Assembly: GCA_018262835.1 (NCBI GenBank)
Contig: JADFDP010000008.1
Coordinates: forward strand, 1-49,800
Direction of reading: 5' to 3'
Source of the DNA: Candidatus Aminicenantota bacterium
Lineage (GTDB): Bacteria > Acidobacteriota > Aminicenantia > UBA2199
DNA: 49,800 nucleotides
The position numbers were made by a program, and so were the translations under genes. The stretch's first letter is position 1, and every line of letters begins with the position of its first letter. The notes under the pieces were generated by a model. The model saw only the letters and a program-made list of their open reading frames with translations, did no database searches and had not been told where the DNA came from. Shown in pieces: positions 7,523 to 15,446 of the stretch.

Positions 7523-8733
7523 CCTTTTTCCCCCTTTTTATTGCGAAGATAGAGCCGGAAAAATCCGGAAAGCGGTCCGAATTCGGCTTTGTCCATGACC
7601 TGGAGTGAGGCGGCATGGTCCAGGAACCCCCGGCCGCGGCTGGCGTCGCGGATGAGGGGGAAGTTCTTGTTGATGAAACAATTGTCGGCGGAGGGGAAAT
7701 GCGATTTCATCGCCGCGAATATCTCTTTCAGGGGGCGTTGGCGGATGTTGCCGAAGGTCATGGGCGTGAAAACGCAGGGGCTGACCTCGCCGCAGGCATC
7801 GACGTAGACCATTTTATGCCCGGCGTTGCAGCCGAAAAAATCCCGCCCTTCAAAATGACCCAGGTAGTTGACCGTCATCCCGGCCCGGCGGTTGTAGCGG
7901 TCCTGGATGCCAGCCAGCTGCCGGTGCTCGGCTTCGCTGATCACCAGGTCCTGGTCCCAGGTTGCGGCCACCGCCGGCTTGGCCTCGCAGAGCCAGGCTT
8001 CATCGATGCCCAGCCCCTGCAGGAATTCCAGGAATTCCTCCACCTGGCCGCTGCGGATCATTTCCCTGGAGATCACCGCGGAAACGCCGACCTGCATGCC
8101 GCCTGTTTTTTTAAAAATTTCGATGGCCTGCAGGGCGGTGGCGAACGCTCCGGGCAGGCCGCGGTTGCGGTCGTGGATATCGGCCCGCCAGTGGTCCAGG
8201 CTGACCGACACCGAAAAAAGACCGGCCTGCTTCAACTCCCGCGCCTTTTCCACGGTCAGGCTGCTGCCGGTGGTGAATAATTTGACGGCGCAGTCGGCGG
8301 CAACGCTGGCGATGATGCGGGCGATATCCGGGCTGAGCAGCGGCTCGCCGCCCGTAAGTCCCAGCCAGCTGACTCCCATTTCCTTGAGCTCGCGCACCAC
8401 GCGCAGGATGGTCTCCGTATCCATGGCCCGGCCGCGGCGTTCGCGGTTGTAGCAGTAGGCGCACGCTTGCGGGCAGGCATTGGTCAGTCCGACCTGGGCA
8501 TGCGAGGGGCCGTCGATCCTTTTGAGCAAATGGTTGTCGACGAATCGGCCATAGGCCTTGTGGTTGAGCGGAGGCAGGTGCGAGTGGATGGTCCAGTGGC
8601 CGGCGCTGTTCTTGATCCGGAAATTAGCGATGTAGCGGAGAAAAAAAATATTCAGCGCCGGATGGACCCGGATCATGCGCGGGTGCCGCCACAGGGTCCT
8701 GGCCAGGAAGGAAAAATTCTTTAAAGCTGTCAT
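7519..8733 (-). CDS. Radical SAM protein with C-terminal Cys-rich region
   Basis: Radical S-adenosylmethionine enzyme of 404 residues. The [4Fe-4S] motif is CPQACAYC (C87, C91, C94), followed by LTGGEPLL, the SAM-binding GGEP motif. The barrel continues through VSVSLDHWRADIHDRNRG and ends near residue 280. The C-terminal part has FFGCNAGHKMVYVDACGEVSPCVFTP and a later Cys, which recalls a SPASM or twitch auxiliary-cluster domain. Such domains are typical of enzymes that modify peptides or small molecules. The start is the ATG at 8733; a promoter lies just upstream with almost no leader and no clear Shine-Dalgarno. First gene of the operon. No precursor peptide is evident nearby, so the substrate is unknown. 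Confidence 0.9.
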   Translation of the reverse strand: MTALKNFSFLARTLWRHPRMIRVHPALNIFFLRYIANFRIKNSAGHWTIHSHLPPLNHKAYGRFVDNHLLKRIDGPSHAQVGLTNACPQACAYCYNRERRGRAMDTETILRVVRELKEMGVSWLGLTGGEPLLSPDIARIIASVAADCAVKLFTTGSSLTVEKARELKQAGLFSVSVSLDHWRADIHDRNRGLPGAFATALQAIEIFKKTGGMQVGVSAVISREMIRSGQVEEFLEFLQGLGIDEAWLCEAKPAVAATWDQDLVISEAEHRQLAGIQDRYNRRAGMTVNYLGHFEGRDFFGCNAGHKMVYVDACGEVSPCVFTPMTFGNIRQRPLKEIFAAMKSHFPSADNCFINKNFPLIRDASRGRGFLDHAASLQVMDKAEFGPLSGFFRLYLRNKKGEKG

Positions 8734-8747
8734 TTTTTTTCGCTTAG

Positions 8748-8776
8748 AATATAATCCCCCGGATGGATGAATGCAA
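8748..8776 (-). promoter_or_regulatory. Sigma70-like promoter of the radical SAM operon
   Basis: Minus strand TTGCAT (8771-8776), 17-base spacer, TATATT (8748-8753). The predicted transcription start is only about eight bases before the ATG at 8733. Confidence 0.6.
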
Positions 8777-8834
8777 CCCCGGGGGGCAAATTGGCCGCTC
8801 CTTTGTTTTCCCGCGGCCTGGCATCCGCCGCTTA

Positions 8835-8863
8835 TTGACATTTTCGTCTGTTTTTCTCACAAT
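8835..8863 (+). promoter_or_regulatory. Sigma70-like promoter of the DUF2891 gene, leaderless
   Basis: TTGACA (8835-8840), 17-base spacer, CACAAT (8858-8863). The ATG at 8870 falls where transcription should begin, and no Shine-Dalgarno is present. Confidence 0.5.
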
Positions 8864-8869
8864 CTTCAT

Positions 8870-9991
8870 ATGAAAAAAAATTTATTGCTTGTCGGTTTTT
8901 CGCTTGTTATATTGGTCGGCCTTTGTCCGGACCTGCGGGGCAAAGGGAAAAACTCCGCGGCGGGAAGCGATCTTGCGGCAAAATCCGGGATTGTCCTCAC
9001 CCTGGAGGAGGCCGACCGGCTGGTCCGGCTGCCCTTGAAATGCATGCAGAAAGAGTTTCCCAACAAACCCGGCGAGACCCTGGCTGCCGCCGCCGACATC
9101 GGTTCGCCGCAGAACCTGCATCCGGCTTTCTACGGCTGCTTCGACTGGCATTCCTCGGTGCACGGGCACTGGATGCTGGTCAAACTGCTGAAAACCTTTC
9201 CCGGGCTCCGGGACAGGGAACTGATCCGCGGCAAGCTGGCCGGGAACCTCAGCGCCGAAAACATCCTCGCCGAGGTCAAGTACTTCAAAAGAGCCGAGGA
9301 AAAATCGTTCGAGCGAACCTATGGCTGGGCCTGGCTGTTGAAACTTGCCGAGGAACTGCACACTTTCGACGATCCGCTGGCCCGGGAGCTGGAGAACAAC
9401 CTGCGGCCCCTGACCGACCTGGTCGTGCAAAGGCATCTGGAATTCCTGCCCAAGCTCAACTACCCGATCCGCGTCGGCGAGCACAGCAATATTGCCTTCG
9501 GCCTGGCCTTTGCCTGGGATTACGCCTGCGCCGTCGGCGACCGGGAGCTGAAGCAACTTGTGGAAAAAAGGGCAAAGGATTTTTTCATGAACGACAGGGG
9601 CTGCCCGCTGGCCTGGGAGCCGAGCGGTTTTGATTTTCTCTCTCCCTGCCTGGAAGAAGCCGACATCATGCGCCGGGTTTTGGCCAAAAATGAATTCGCG
9701 CCCTGGCTGAAAAAGTTCCTGCCGCAGCTCGCCGATAAAAAGTTTTCCCTGGCTCCCGGCGTGGTCTCGGACCGCAAGGACGGCAAGCTCGTCCACCTCG
9801 ACGGCCTGAACTTCAGCCGCGCCTGGTGCCTGTACGGCATCGCCGCGCAGTTGGAGGAATACCGGCACCTGAGAAAGATCGCCGATGAGCACATGCGCCA
9901 TTCCCTGGCCGGCATCACCGCCGGCTCATATGAAGGGGAACACTGGCTGGCCTCTTTCGCGATCTACGCCTTTTCCCTCTCATCGAGGTAG
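8870..9991 (+). CDS. DUF2891 family secreted protein
   Basis: 373 residues. An N-terminal signal sequence (MKKNLLLVGFSLVILVGLCP) suggests export. The mature part matches my memory of DUF2891: HPAFYGCFDWHSSVHGHW near residue 85, then RTYGWAWLLKLAEEL, HSNIAFGLAFAWDYA, and CPLAWEPSGFDFLSPCLEEA, all alpha-helical in character like an alpha/alpha toroid. No enzymatic role is established for the family as far as I know. The frame stays open upstream, but the Lys-rich signal start at 8870 is clearly the better choice. The gene diverges from the radical SAM operon across about 136 bases that hold both promoters. Confidence 0.87.
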   Translation: MKKNLLLVGFSLVILVGLCPDLRGKGKNSAAGSDLAAKSGIVLTLEEADRLVRLPLKCMQKEFPNKPGETLAAAADIGSPQNLHPAFYGCFDWHSSVHGHWMLVKLLKTFPGLRDRELIRGKLAGNLSAENILAEVKYFKRAEEKSFERTYGWAWLLKLAEELHTFDDPLARELENNLRPLTDLVVQRHLEFLPKLNYPIRVGEHSNIAFGLAFAWDYACAVGDRELKQLVEKRAKDFFMNDRGCPLAWEPSGFDFLSPCLEEADIMRRVLAKNEFAPWLKKFLPQLADKKFSLAPGVVSDRKDGKLVHLDGLNFSRAWCLYGIAAQLEEYRHLRKIADEHMRHSLAGITAGSYEGEHWLASFAIYAFSLSSR

Positions 9992-10050
9992 CCGGGGATC
10001 CGGCAGCCGAGCGGGGCGGGTCGGAAGGATGCGATTTAGAAGAAAACGGA

Positions 10051-10818
10051 TTACTTGATCAGGCGCTTTTTCATCAGTTTGACGCCGATGAGGAACGCAG
10101 CGACTTCCAGGACGAAAATGACCAGGAAATTGAAGAACAAGCCCCGGGTGTAGGTGCCGAGAAAGATGGCGCGGGAGATGGCCACGGCGTGGGTCAGGGG
10201 CATGAACAGCGAAAGGGTCTTCATCCAGCCGGGGAACTTGTCCAGGGGGAAGAAGACGCCGGAAAAGAAGAGCATCGGCGTGATCACGAGTTCCGAATAG
10301 TAATTGAAGAAATCGAAGTTGGGAGCGAAAGAAGTGACGATCATGGCCAGCGAGCTGAAGAGGATGCCCACAAAGACCATGAGCAGGACAAGCAGCAGAA
10401 CGCTGACCAGGGAAACCGGCAGAATGCCCATGAAGATGGCCACGATCATCATCATGCCCCCGCTGACCAGTCCGCGGAAAGCCCCCCAGGCGATGTCGCC
10501 GGCCACGGCGTCCTCGGCCGAAACCGGGGTGGCAATCAGCGAATCGTATAGTTTTTCGTGGACCATCTTGACGAAGGTGCCGTACATGCATTCGAAGCTG
10601 GCGGTCATCATCACCGAGGTGATCAGCACGCCGGGGACCAGGAAATACAGGTAGGGTTTGCCGCCGAAATAGCCGATGTAGGCGCCCATGCCGATGCCGA
10701 AGGTGATCAGGTAGAATAGGGGCTGGATCAGGCTGGCCAGGAACGTGGTCAGCACGAAGCGCTTGTAGGAGACCATGTTGCGCCAGAAAACGTAGGCGAT
10801 GCGGTAGGAGAAGTTCAT
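10051..10818 (-). CDS. ABC-2 type transporter permease
   Basis: Inner-membrane permease of 255 residues with about six transmembrane helices. LIATPVSAEDAVAGDI and the C-terminal FFSGVFFPLDKFPGWMKTLSLFMPLTHAV are typical of NodJ/DrrB-like ABC-2 permeases. The ATG at 10818 overlaps the stop of the ATPase gene (ATGA), so the two are translationally coupled. The longer upstream frame reads into the ATPase gene and has no membrane character, so I drop it. Exported substrate unknown; relatives export drugs, lipids or lipo-oligosaccharides. Confidence 0.9.
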   Translation of the reverse strand: MNFSYRIAYVFWRNMVSYKRFVLTTFLASLIQPLFYLITFGIGMGAYIGYFGGKPYLYFLVPGVLITSVMMTASFECMYGTFVKMVHEKLYDSLIATPVSAEDAVAGDIAWGAFRGLVSGGMMMIVAIFMGILPVSLVSVLLLVLLMVFVGILFSSLAMIVTSFAPNFDFFNYYSELVITPMLFFSGVFFPLDKFPGWMKTLSLFMPLTHAVAISRAIFLGTYTRGLFFNFLVIFVLEVAAFLIGVKLMKKRLIK

Positions 10819-11732
10819 TCGATCAGGCTCCGCCCGGTCAGCTTCAGGAAAACGTCTTCCAGCGTCGCCGGCCGGTGCACCGTATCGGGCAGATCGAGCT
10901 CGAGAACCTTTTTCATCAGCGGCCGGCCGTCGCGGCAATAGAAATACAGGCTGTCGCCCACGCGCTCGTGGCCGATGGCCAGCGGGCCCAGGGCGGCCAG
11001 CAGCATGTCATCCTGGTCGGCGCTCGCGCGGATCTCGGTCACTTCGCGGCCGATCTCCTCCTCGATGAGCCTGGCCGGCATGCCGGCTTTTAATATCCGC
11101 CCCTGGTGCATGATCACGATGCGGTCGCAGAGCTGCTGGGCTTCTTCCATGTACTGCGTGGTCAGGATCAAGGTAACGCCCTGGCTTTTCAGCTGCCGCA
11201 GCCGCTGCCAGATCAGGTGCCGGGCCTGCGGGTCCAGGCCGGTGGTCGGTTCGTCGGCGATGATGATCTTCGGCTGGTTGAGCAGGGCGCGGGCGACGAG
11301 CAGGCGGCGTTTCATGCCGGTGGAGAGCTGGTCGATCTTGCTGTCGCGCTTTTTTTCGAGTTCGACGAATTTCAACAGTTCGTCAATCCTTTTTTTGGCT
11401 TCAGCCCTGGGGATGTCGAAAAAATGGGCAAAAACCCGCAGGTTCTCCCTGACGGTGAGATCGTTGTCCAGGGTGATCTCCTGGGGAATGACCCCGGTGT
11501 TCTGCTTAACGGCCCGGTTGTCAACATGGGCGTCCATGCCCTGGACGGTCAATGTCCCCGAGGTCAGCGGCGACACGCAGTGGATCATGCGCACGGTCGA
11601 GGTCTTGCCGGCGCCGTTCGGCCCCAGGAAGCCGAAGCATTCGCCCTCCATGATTTCAAAGGAAATGCGATCCACGGCCTTGAATTTGCCGTATTTCTTG
11701 CAAAGCTTGCGGGCGGTGATGATGGTTTCCAT
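10815..11732 (-). CDS. ABC transporter ATP-binding protein (NodI/DrrA-like)
   Basis: Nucleotide-binding subunit partnering the downstream ABC-2 permease. It has Walker A GPNGAGKTS, a Q-loop region, signature LSTGMKRRLLVA, Walker B IIIADEPTTGLD and a switch region reading TTQYMEE where many ATPases have His. The C-terminal extension, about 80 residues after the ATPase core, matches the DrrA/NodI type. Two starts are possible: an ATG at 11753 (312 residues) and one at 11732 (305). A promoter has its -10 box overlapping the first ATG, so transcription would begin inside it; I therefore choose 11732. No Shine-Dalgarno precedes either. Confidence 0.88.
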   Translation of the reverse strand: METIITARKLCKKYGKFKAVDRISFEIMEGECFGFLGPNGAGKTSTVRMIHCVSPLTSGTLTVQGMDAHVDNRAVKQNTGVIPQEITLDNDLTVRENLRVFAHFFDIPRAEAKKRIDELLKFVELEKKRDSKIDQLSTGMKRRLLVARALLNQPKIIIADEPTTGLDPQARHLIWQRLRQLKSQGVTLILTTQYMEEAQQLCDRIVIMHQGRILKAGMPARLIEEEIGREVTEIRASADQDDMLLAALGPLAIGHERVGDSLYFYCRDGRPLMKKVLELDLPDTVHRPATLEDVFLKLTGRSLIE

Positions 11733-11751
11733 GGGCGGTTTCGGAAAGGAC

Positions 11752-11779
11752 ATGATAGCAGATTTTTTTATCAAGTCAA
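11752..11779 (-). promoter_or_regulatory. Extended -10 promoter of the ABC-2 exporter pair
   Basis: Minus strand TTGACT (11774-11779), 16-base spacer, TGC then TATCAT (11752-11757). The -10 overlaps the ATG at 11753, which argues for the start at 11732 with a leader of about a dozen bases. Confidence 0.55.
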
Positions 11780-11810
11780 AAGTCGGCCTGCGGCTGAACT
11801 GTTTCCGATC

Positions 11811-11838
11811 TTGATTTTTTTTCCATAGGAGTGATAAT
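11811..11838 (+). promoter_or_regulatory. Sigma70-like promoter of the TPR gene, near-leaderless
   Basis: TTGATT (11811-11816), 16-base spacer, GATAAT (11833-11838), only eight bases before the ATG at 11847. It faces away from the ABC promoter in the same short gap. Confidence 0.5.
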
Positions 11839-11846
11839 ATGTTTTC

Positions 11847-13361
11847 ATGGACCATGATTTGGAGAGAGAGCCGCTGCCCATTTTCCTGCGCCAGGTCCAT
11901 TTAAAAAAACTTTCCGGCCACCTGTACGTGACGGCCCGGGATTTTCATATCAGCCTGAACTTGATCAAGGGAATACTCGCCAACGGTATGAGTACTCGTT
12001 TTGACGAAAAGCTCTCCGTCCTGCTTCATGTGATGGGCCGGATCAACGAAGAGCAATATAATTTCCTGGGCGGCCTGCACCAGTTTTCCGATGACCAGGT
12101 GACCGAGATCCTCCTCGACCATAATTTTGCCAAAAAAAAAGACATCTTTTACGCCCGCATCTACCAGTTGCGGCGCATGGCCATTTCCATTTTTTCCCTG
12201 CAGCGGGGGAAATGGATCTTCACCTCCGGCGAGCCGGATCCGCCCCTGCGCGAGACCTACGAGATCCCCCTGGCCGGTATCCTGGTCGAGGGAGCCCGGG
12301 CCATAGACCACATATCGTTCTATGCCGGGCAATGGCAGCATTGTACACCGGTTCTTTTCCAGGAGATCCCCCAGGACTGCGAAATCTACTTCACTGAGCG
12401 TGAGCGGGACTTTTACGCCGCGGTGCAGCGCCAGGGATCGCGCAGCTGCCGTGAACTGATCGCCCGGCTAAACATGCTACCCATGGATTTCTGGCGCCAG
12501 GTGCTGGCCTTTCACCTGCTGGGCATCATCGAATTCGAAAAAAGCAGCGGCGCGAGTGATATTTCCCGGGACATTGCGGCCCTGCTGGAGCTGAACCTTA
12601 AAATGCAGAGCAGCGCCGTCGATGGATTGGAGCTCCTGGGCCTGGGGGATTCGGCTTCCGCCGCGGAAATCCAAAACGCCCGGGCCGAGGTCCTGGCCCG
12701 CTTCGCTCCCGAACGCTTCGGATCGGCCGCCGCCCCGGAGATCAAGAAAATCGCCCGCCAGGTTTGCCAGCGCCTTCAGGCGGTAGCCGCGCGGCTGGAG
12801 GTCGAGCCGGTCCTGCTGGACGAAAAACCGCGCCGGGAATTTTCTGCGGCGGCGCGGCGGTTGGCTGTCGATCCGTCGCTGCCGGAAAAGGCGCCGGGCC
12901 GGGAATTCGCCCCGGCGGCTTCTCCCCCGGCCGCGACGCTGAAGAACGGCGTCCATGAAAAAGCGTGGGAACTGCTTTTGCACAGCAAGGAGTTGTACGA
13001 GCAGCATGAATACGCCAGGGCCATCCCTTTGCTCAAGCAGGCCATCAAGCTGGAGCCGGGCCAGGGCGATTTCTATTACCTGCTGGGGCTGTGCCAGAGC
13101 GAGGCAGAGGTCATGAAGAATGATGCCGAGATCAACCTGAAAAAAGCCATTGAGCTCAAGTCCTGGAGCGCCGACCCGGTCTACGCCCTGGGCATCCTCT
13201 ACCGCGGCCAGGGCCGGATGCAGCTCGCCGAGCGCTGCTTCCAGCGGGTAAAGGAGATAGCCTATGATCATACCGGCGCCAGCCGGGAGCTCGTCGACCT
13301 GCGCCGGAAAAAAGCCGCGGGCAAAGCCAAGACGCCCTTGATGAAAAAAAAGATCTTTTAG
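11847..13361 (+). CDS. DUF4388/PatA-like protein with C-terminal TPR repeats
   Basis: Cytosolic protein of 504 residues with no signal sequence. The N-terminus (LPIFLRQVHLKKLSGHLYV...LILIKGILANG-like order) resembles the DUF4388 or PatA N-terminal domain found in gliding and signalling proteins, with the usual phrase of a hydrophobic strand, a short Gly-containing turn, then a predicted helical pair. The middle (150-260) looks like a winged-helix-type segment. Residues 280-360 are an Ala/Pro/Arg-rich linker. The C-terminus (about 365-490) holds two or three TPR-like repeats, seen in ALLLHSKELYEQHEYARAIP-type helices followed by YYLLGLCQSE and YALGILYRGQGRMQLAERCF. Likely a scaffold or regulator. 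The DUF4388 call is tentative. Confidence 0.7.
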   Translation: MDHDLEREPLPIFLRQVHLKKLSGHLYVTARDFHISLNLIKGILANGMSTRFDEKLSVLLHVMGRINEEQYNFLGGLHQFSDDQVTEILLDHNFAKKKDIFYARIYQLRRMAISIFSLQRGKWIFTSGEPDPPLRETYEIPLAGILVEGARAIDHISFYAGQWQHCTPVLFQEIPQDCEIYFTERERDFYAAVQRQGSRSCRELIARLNMLPMDFWRQVLAFHLLGIIEFEKSSGASDISRDIAALLELNLKMQSSAVDGLELLGLGDSASAAEIQNARAEVLARFAPERFGSAAAPEIKKIARQVCQRLQAVAARLEVEPVLLDEKPRREFSAAARRLAVDPSLPEKAPGREFAPAASPPAATLKNGVHEKAWELLLHSKELYEQHEYARAIPLLKQAIKLEPGQGDFYYLLGLCQSEAEVMKNDAEINLKKAIELKSWSADPVYALGILYRGQGRMQLAERCFQRVKEIAYDHTGASRELVDLRRKKAAGKAKTPLMKKKIF

Positions 13362-13370
13362 CCGCGGCCG

Positions 13371-14222
13371 CTACAACTCCGGCGCGGCGAAGGTGTCGCC
13401 CTGGCGCATGTCGCCCGTCTTGAAACCCAGGGTGAACCAGCGCACCCTCTGTTCGGAAGTGCCGTGGGTAAAGGCGTCGGGGACGACAACCCCCTGCTCG
13501 CGCTTCATGATGCGGTCGTCGCCTACCGCAGCGGCGGCGTTCAGCCCTTCCTCGATATCGCCCGGCTCCAGCAGCCCCTTCAGCCGCTGGGCGTGGTGGG
13601 CCCAGACCCCGGCCAGGAAATCGGCCTGCAGTTCCAGGCGCACCATCAGGCGGTTGGCATCCTGCTGGCTTGATCCCTGCTGTTTTTCCTGCGCTTGCTC
13701 CATGATGCCGAGCAGGTTCTGCACGTGGTGGCCGACCTCGTGGGCGATGACATAGGCCCAGGCGAAGTCGCCGCGCGCCCCCAGTTTCTGCTGCATCTCC
13801 TGGAAGAAGTCCAGGTCGATGTACACTTTTTCATCACCTGAACAGTAGAATGGGCCGGTGGCCGAATGGGCGAAGCCGCAGGCCGAATCCGTGGCCTGGC
13901 TGAACAGGACCAGCTTGGGCTCGCGGTAGGCCATTCCCTCCTGCCGGAGAACCTGCCGCCAGACGTCTTCGGTGTCGGCCAGGATCACGCCGACGAATTC
14001 CCCCAACTCCTTTTCCTCGGCGGTCAGGGGCCGTGACTGCTCCTGGCCCGAGGCTTGCGGAGCCTGCAGGTTCTGCATCACCTCTTCGGGATTGCCGCCC
14101 AGCAGCAGGACGATGATGGTCACGGCCAGGGCGCCCAGGCCCCCGCCCAGGGCGACCCGCCTCCCCGTCACGCCGCGGCGGTCTTCAACGTTGTCGCTTT
14201 GCCTTCTTCCTTTCCAGAGCAT
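13371..14222 (-). CDS. ypfJ: YpfJ-family putative neutral zinc metallopeptidase
   Basis: 283 residues: a short cytosolic N-terminus, one transmembrane helix (about 24-42), then an outside domain. The zinc motif is HEVGHH at 161-166 (HExxH), with the third ligand probably in RLELQADFLAGVW near residue 198. Family phrases such as SACGFAHSATGPFYC, VYIDLDFF and GTSEQRVRWFTLGF are all present, and length is normal. Substrates of this family are not known to me. It has its own promoter (14250-14278) and a good GGAGA site. It converges on the TPR gene with nine bases between the stops. Confidence 0.93.
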   Translation of the reverse strand: MLWKGRRQSDNVEDRRGVTGRRVALGGGLGALAVTIIVLLLGGNPEEVMQNLQAPQASGQEQSRPLTAEEKELGEFVGVILADTEDVWRQVLRQEGMAYREPKLVLFSQATDSACGFAHSATGPFYCSGDEKVYIDLDFFQEMQQKLGARGDFAWAYVIAHEVGHHVQNLLGIMEQAQEKQQGSSQQDANRLMVRLELQADFLAGVWAHHAQRLKGLLEPGDIEEGLNAAAAVGDDRIMKREQGVVVPDAFTHGTSEQRVRWFTLGFKTGDMRQGDTFAAPEL

Positions 14223-14249
14223 GACCGTTCTCCTATTGCATTCTTTTTA

Positions 14250-14278
14250 ATGATGTGACAGTTTCCGCTTCATGTCAA
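14250..14278 (-). promoter_or_regulatory. Sigma70-like promoter of the YpfJ gene
   Basis: Minus strand TTGACA (14273-14278), 17-base spacer, CATCAT (14250-14255), followed by a Shine-Dalgarno and ATG at 14222. Confidence 0.5.
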
Positions 14279-14317
14279 GCGCTGCAGCGAAAAGCTTGCC
14301 GGATGAATGCGGCGATC

Positions 14318-14731
14318 CTAACCCTTGAATAGCCAGCGGCCAAAGAGCGTACCGCAAAACGAGACGATGCCCCCCAGGGCCGCACCCCAGGCCAGGTCCA
14401 CGACCGTCACCGGCAGCGGCCAGTTTTTGAGCGTGGCCAGGTTGGTCAGATCGTAGGTGGCGTAGGCGATAAGGCCGAAAACCGCTCCCTGCCACAGGGC
14501 CTGCCATTCCTGGCCTCGGGACAGCGCCGGGATGACAACGAACAGCAGCAGGCCGGCGATGAACAGCAGGTAGAATAGGATGGCCGCCGCCCAGTTGACC
14601 TTCGGGCTCAGCATCTCCCCGAGCTGGCGCCGGTAGAAGTTCTTGGCCACCAGGGCCAGCCAGACTATGTCGATGAGAAAAAAGATGGCCAAGGTGATCA
14701 GGTACAGAAAAACCGTGTTTTTTAATGACAT
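14318..14731 (-). CDS. DUF2177 membrane protein
   Basis: 137 residues with four transmembrane helices (about 6-28, 47-68, 78-98 and 110-132). It carries the DUF2177 phrases DIVWLALVAKNFYRRQLG and FGLIAYATYDLTNLATLKNW, with the last helix beginning VVDLAWGAALGG. Function of the family is unknown. The start at 14731 is set by a strong GGAGG site; longer reading frames upstream are coincidental and overlap the divergent gene. It has an extended -10 promoter at 14761-14769. Confidence 0.92.
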   Translation of the reverse strand: MSLKNTVFLYLITLAIFFLIDIVWLALVAKNFYRRQLGEMLSPKVNWAAAILFYLLFIAGLLLFVVIPALSRGQEWQALWQGAVFGLIAYATYDLTNLATLKNWPLPVTVVDLAWGAALGGIVSFCGTLFGRWLFKG

Positions 14732-14760
14732 CTGGACCTCCATTCGTTGGCTGTGGGTCC

Positions 14761-14769
14761 AGTATAGCA
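14761..14769 (-). promoter_or_regulatory. Extended -10 promoter of the DUF2177 gene
   Basis: Minus strand TGC-TATACT, about 30 bases before the ATG. No clear -35, as is common with extended -10 promoters. Confidence 0.5.
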
Positions 14770-14810
14770 AAACCGGATACTCGACGCCATTTTTTCGTTG
14801 ATTTATTTCT

Positions 14811-14838
14811 TTGAAAATTAATTTTTTTTTGGTATCAT
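14811..14838 (+). promoter_or_regulatory. Sigma70-like promoter of the 192-residue secreted protein gene
   Basis: TTGAAA (14811-14816), 16-base spacer, TATCAT (14833-14838), 18 bases before the ATG at 14856, divergent from the DUF2177 promoter. Confidence 0.5.
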
Positions 14839-14855
14839 TTTTTTGCGGGAAGACA

Positions 14856-15434
14856 ATGATCAATAAAAAAGCGGTTTCCCTGTTTCTGGCAATTGCTTTT
14901 TCCTGCACCCTGGCGGTGCTGCCGGAGAGCAGAACTGAGAGCGGTTTTGCACGGTCGACCGGTGTGACCCGGGTCGAGTCCGATCCGGTGCCGCGCTTCC
15001 GGGAGGCCGAGCCGGAGAAGGAGATCGCCAGACCGGCAAAAAAATTCCCCTGGCTCCTTGTCGGCGGCATCGTTGTCGGAGCCGCGGTCGGGGCTTTCCT
15101 GATTTTTACGGTTTTCAAAAAAAGCCATGACATCCGCGGCACCTGGGAGTTGGACTTGGACGTGACCGGGGAGCCCCGGCGCACTTTGCGGATCTGTTTC
15201 AAGGGGAGCAAAACCCAAGGCGATTACAATGGCGATAGTTACGGCACGTACTCCGTGGAGGGCAAAAAAGTGCTTTTCGGCTATTTTACCCATGGCACGG
15301 CCTGGAATTTCATTGGAGAATTCTCTGGCCGGGAGGCGATGAGCGGGAGCTATGATTACGCCACTGTCTTTGCCCCGGCGAAAACCGGGACCTGGCGGGC
15401 GAGGAAGATATCTTCCGATACTGGAGCAGAATAA
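14856..15434 (+). CDS. Hypothetical membrane-anchored protein with lipocalin-like beta domain
   Basis: 192 residues, not recognised. It begins with a signal-like stretch (KKAVSLFLAIAFSCTLAVLP), then a low-complexity region rich in Glu, Arg and Pro. A second hydrophobic helix follows (about 64-86, WLLVGGIVVGAAVGAFLIF). The C-terminal half is beta-rich: HDIRGTWELDLDVTG, then alternating strands ending YDYATVFAPAKTGTWRARK. The opening GTWxLDxxV pattern resembles small lipocalin-like stress domains. The ATG at 14856 is chosen over a TTG at 14811, which lies in the -35 box. Followed after 12 bases by another unknown gene, so probably bicistronic. Confidence 0.72.
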   Translation: MINKKAVSLFLAIAFSCTLAVLPESRTESGFARSTGVTRVESDPVPRFREAEPEKEIARPAKKFPWLLVGGIVVGAAVGAFLIFTVFKKSHDIRGTWELDLDVTGEPRRTLRICFKGSKTQGDYNGDSYGTYSVEGKKVLFGYFTHGTAWNFIGEFSGREAMSGSYDYATVFAPAKTGTWRARKISSDTGAE

Positions 15435-15446
15435 CCGGGACAGTTG

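Noticed and set aside
9992-10050. Terminator between the DUF2891 gene and the convergent ABC permease
   Set aside because: No hairpin followed by a T-run is visible on either strand.
13371-14222. Long plus-strand open frames opposite the YpfJ gene
   Set aside because: High GC content leaves antisense frames open by chance; the minus strand has all the YpfJ motifs and a Shine-Dalgarno.
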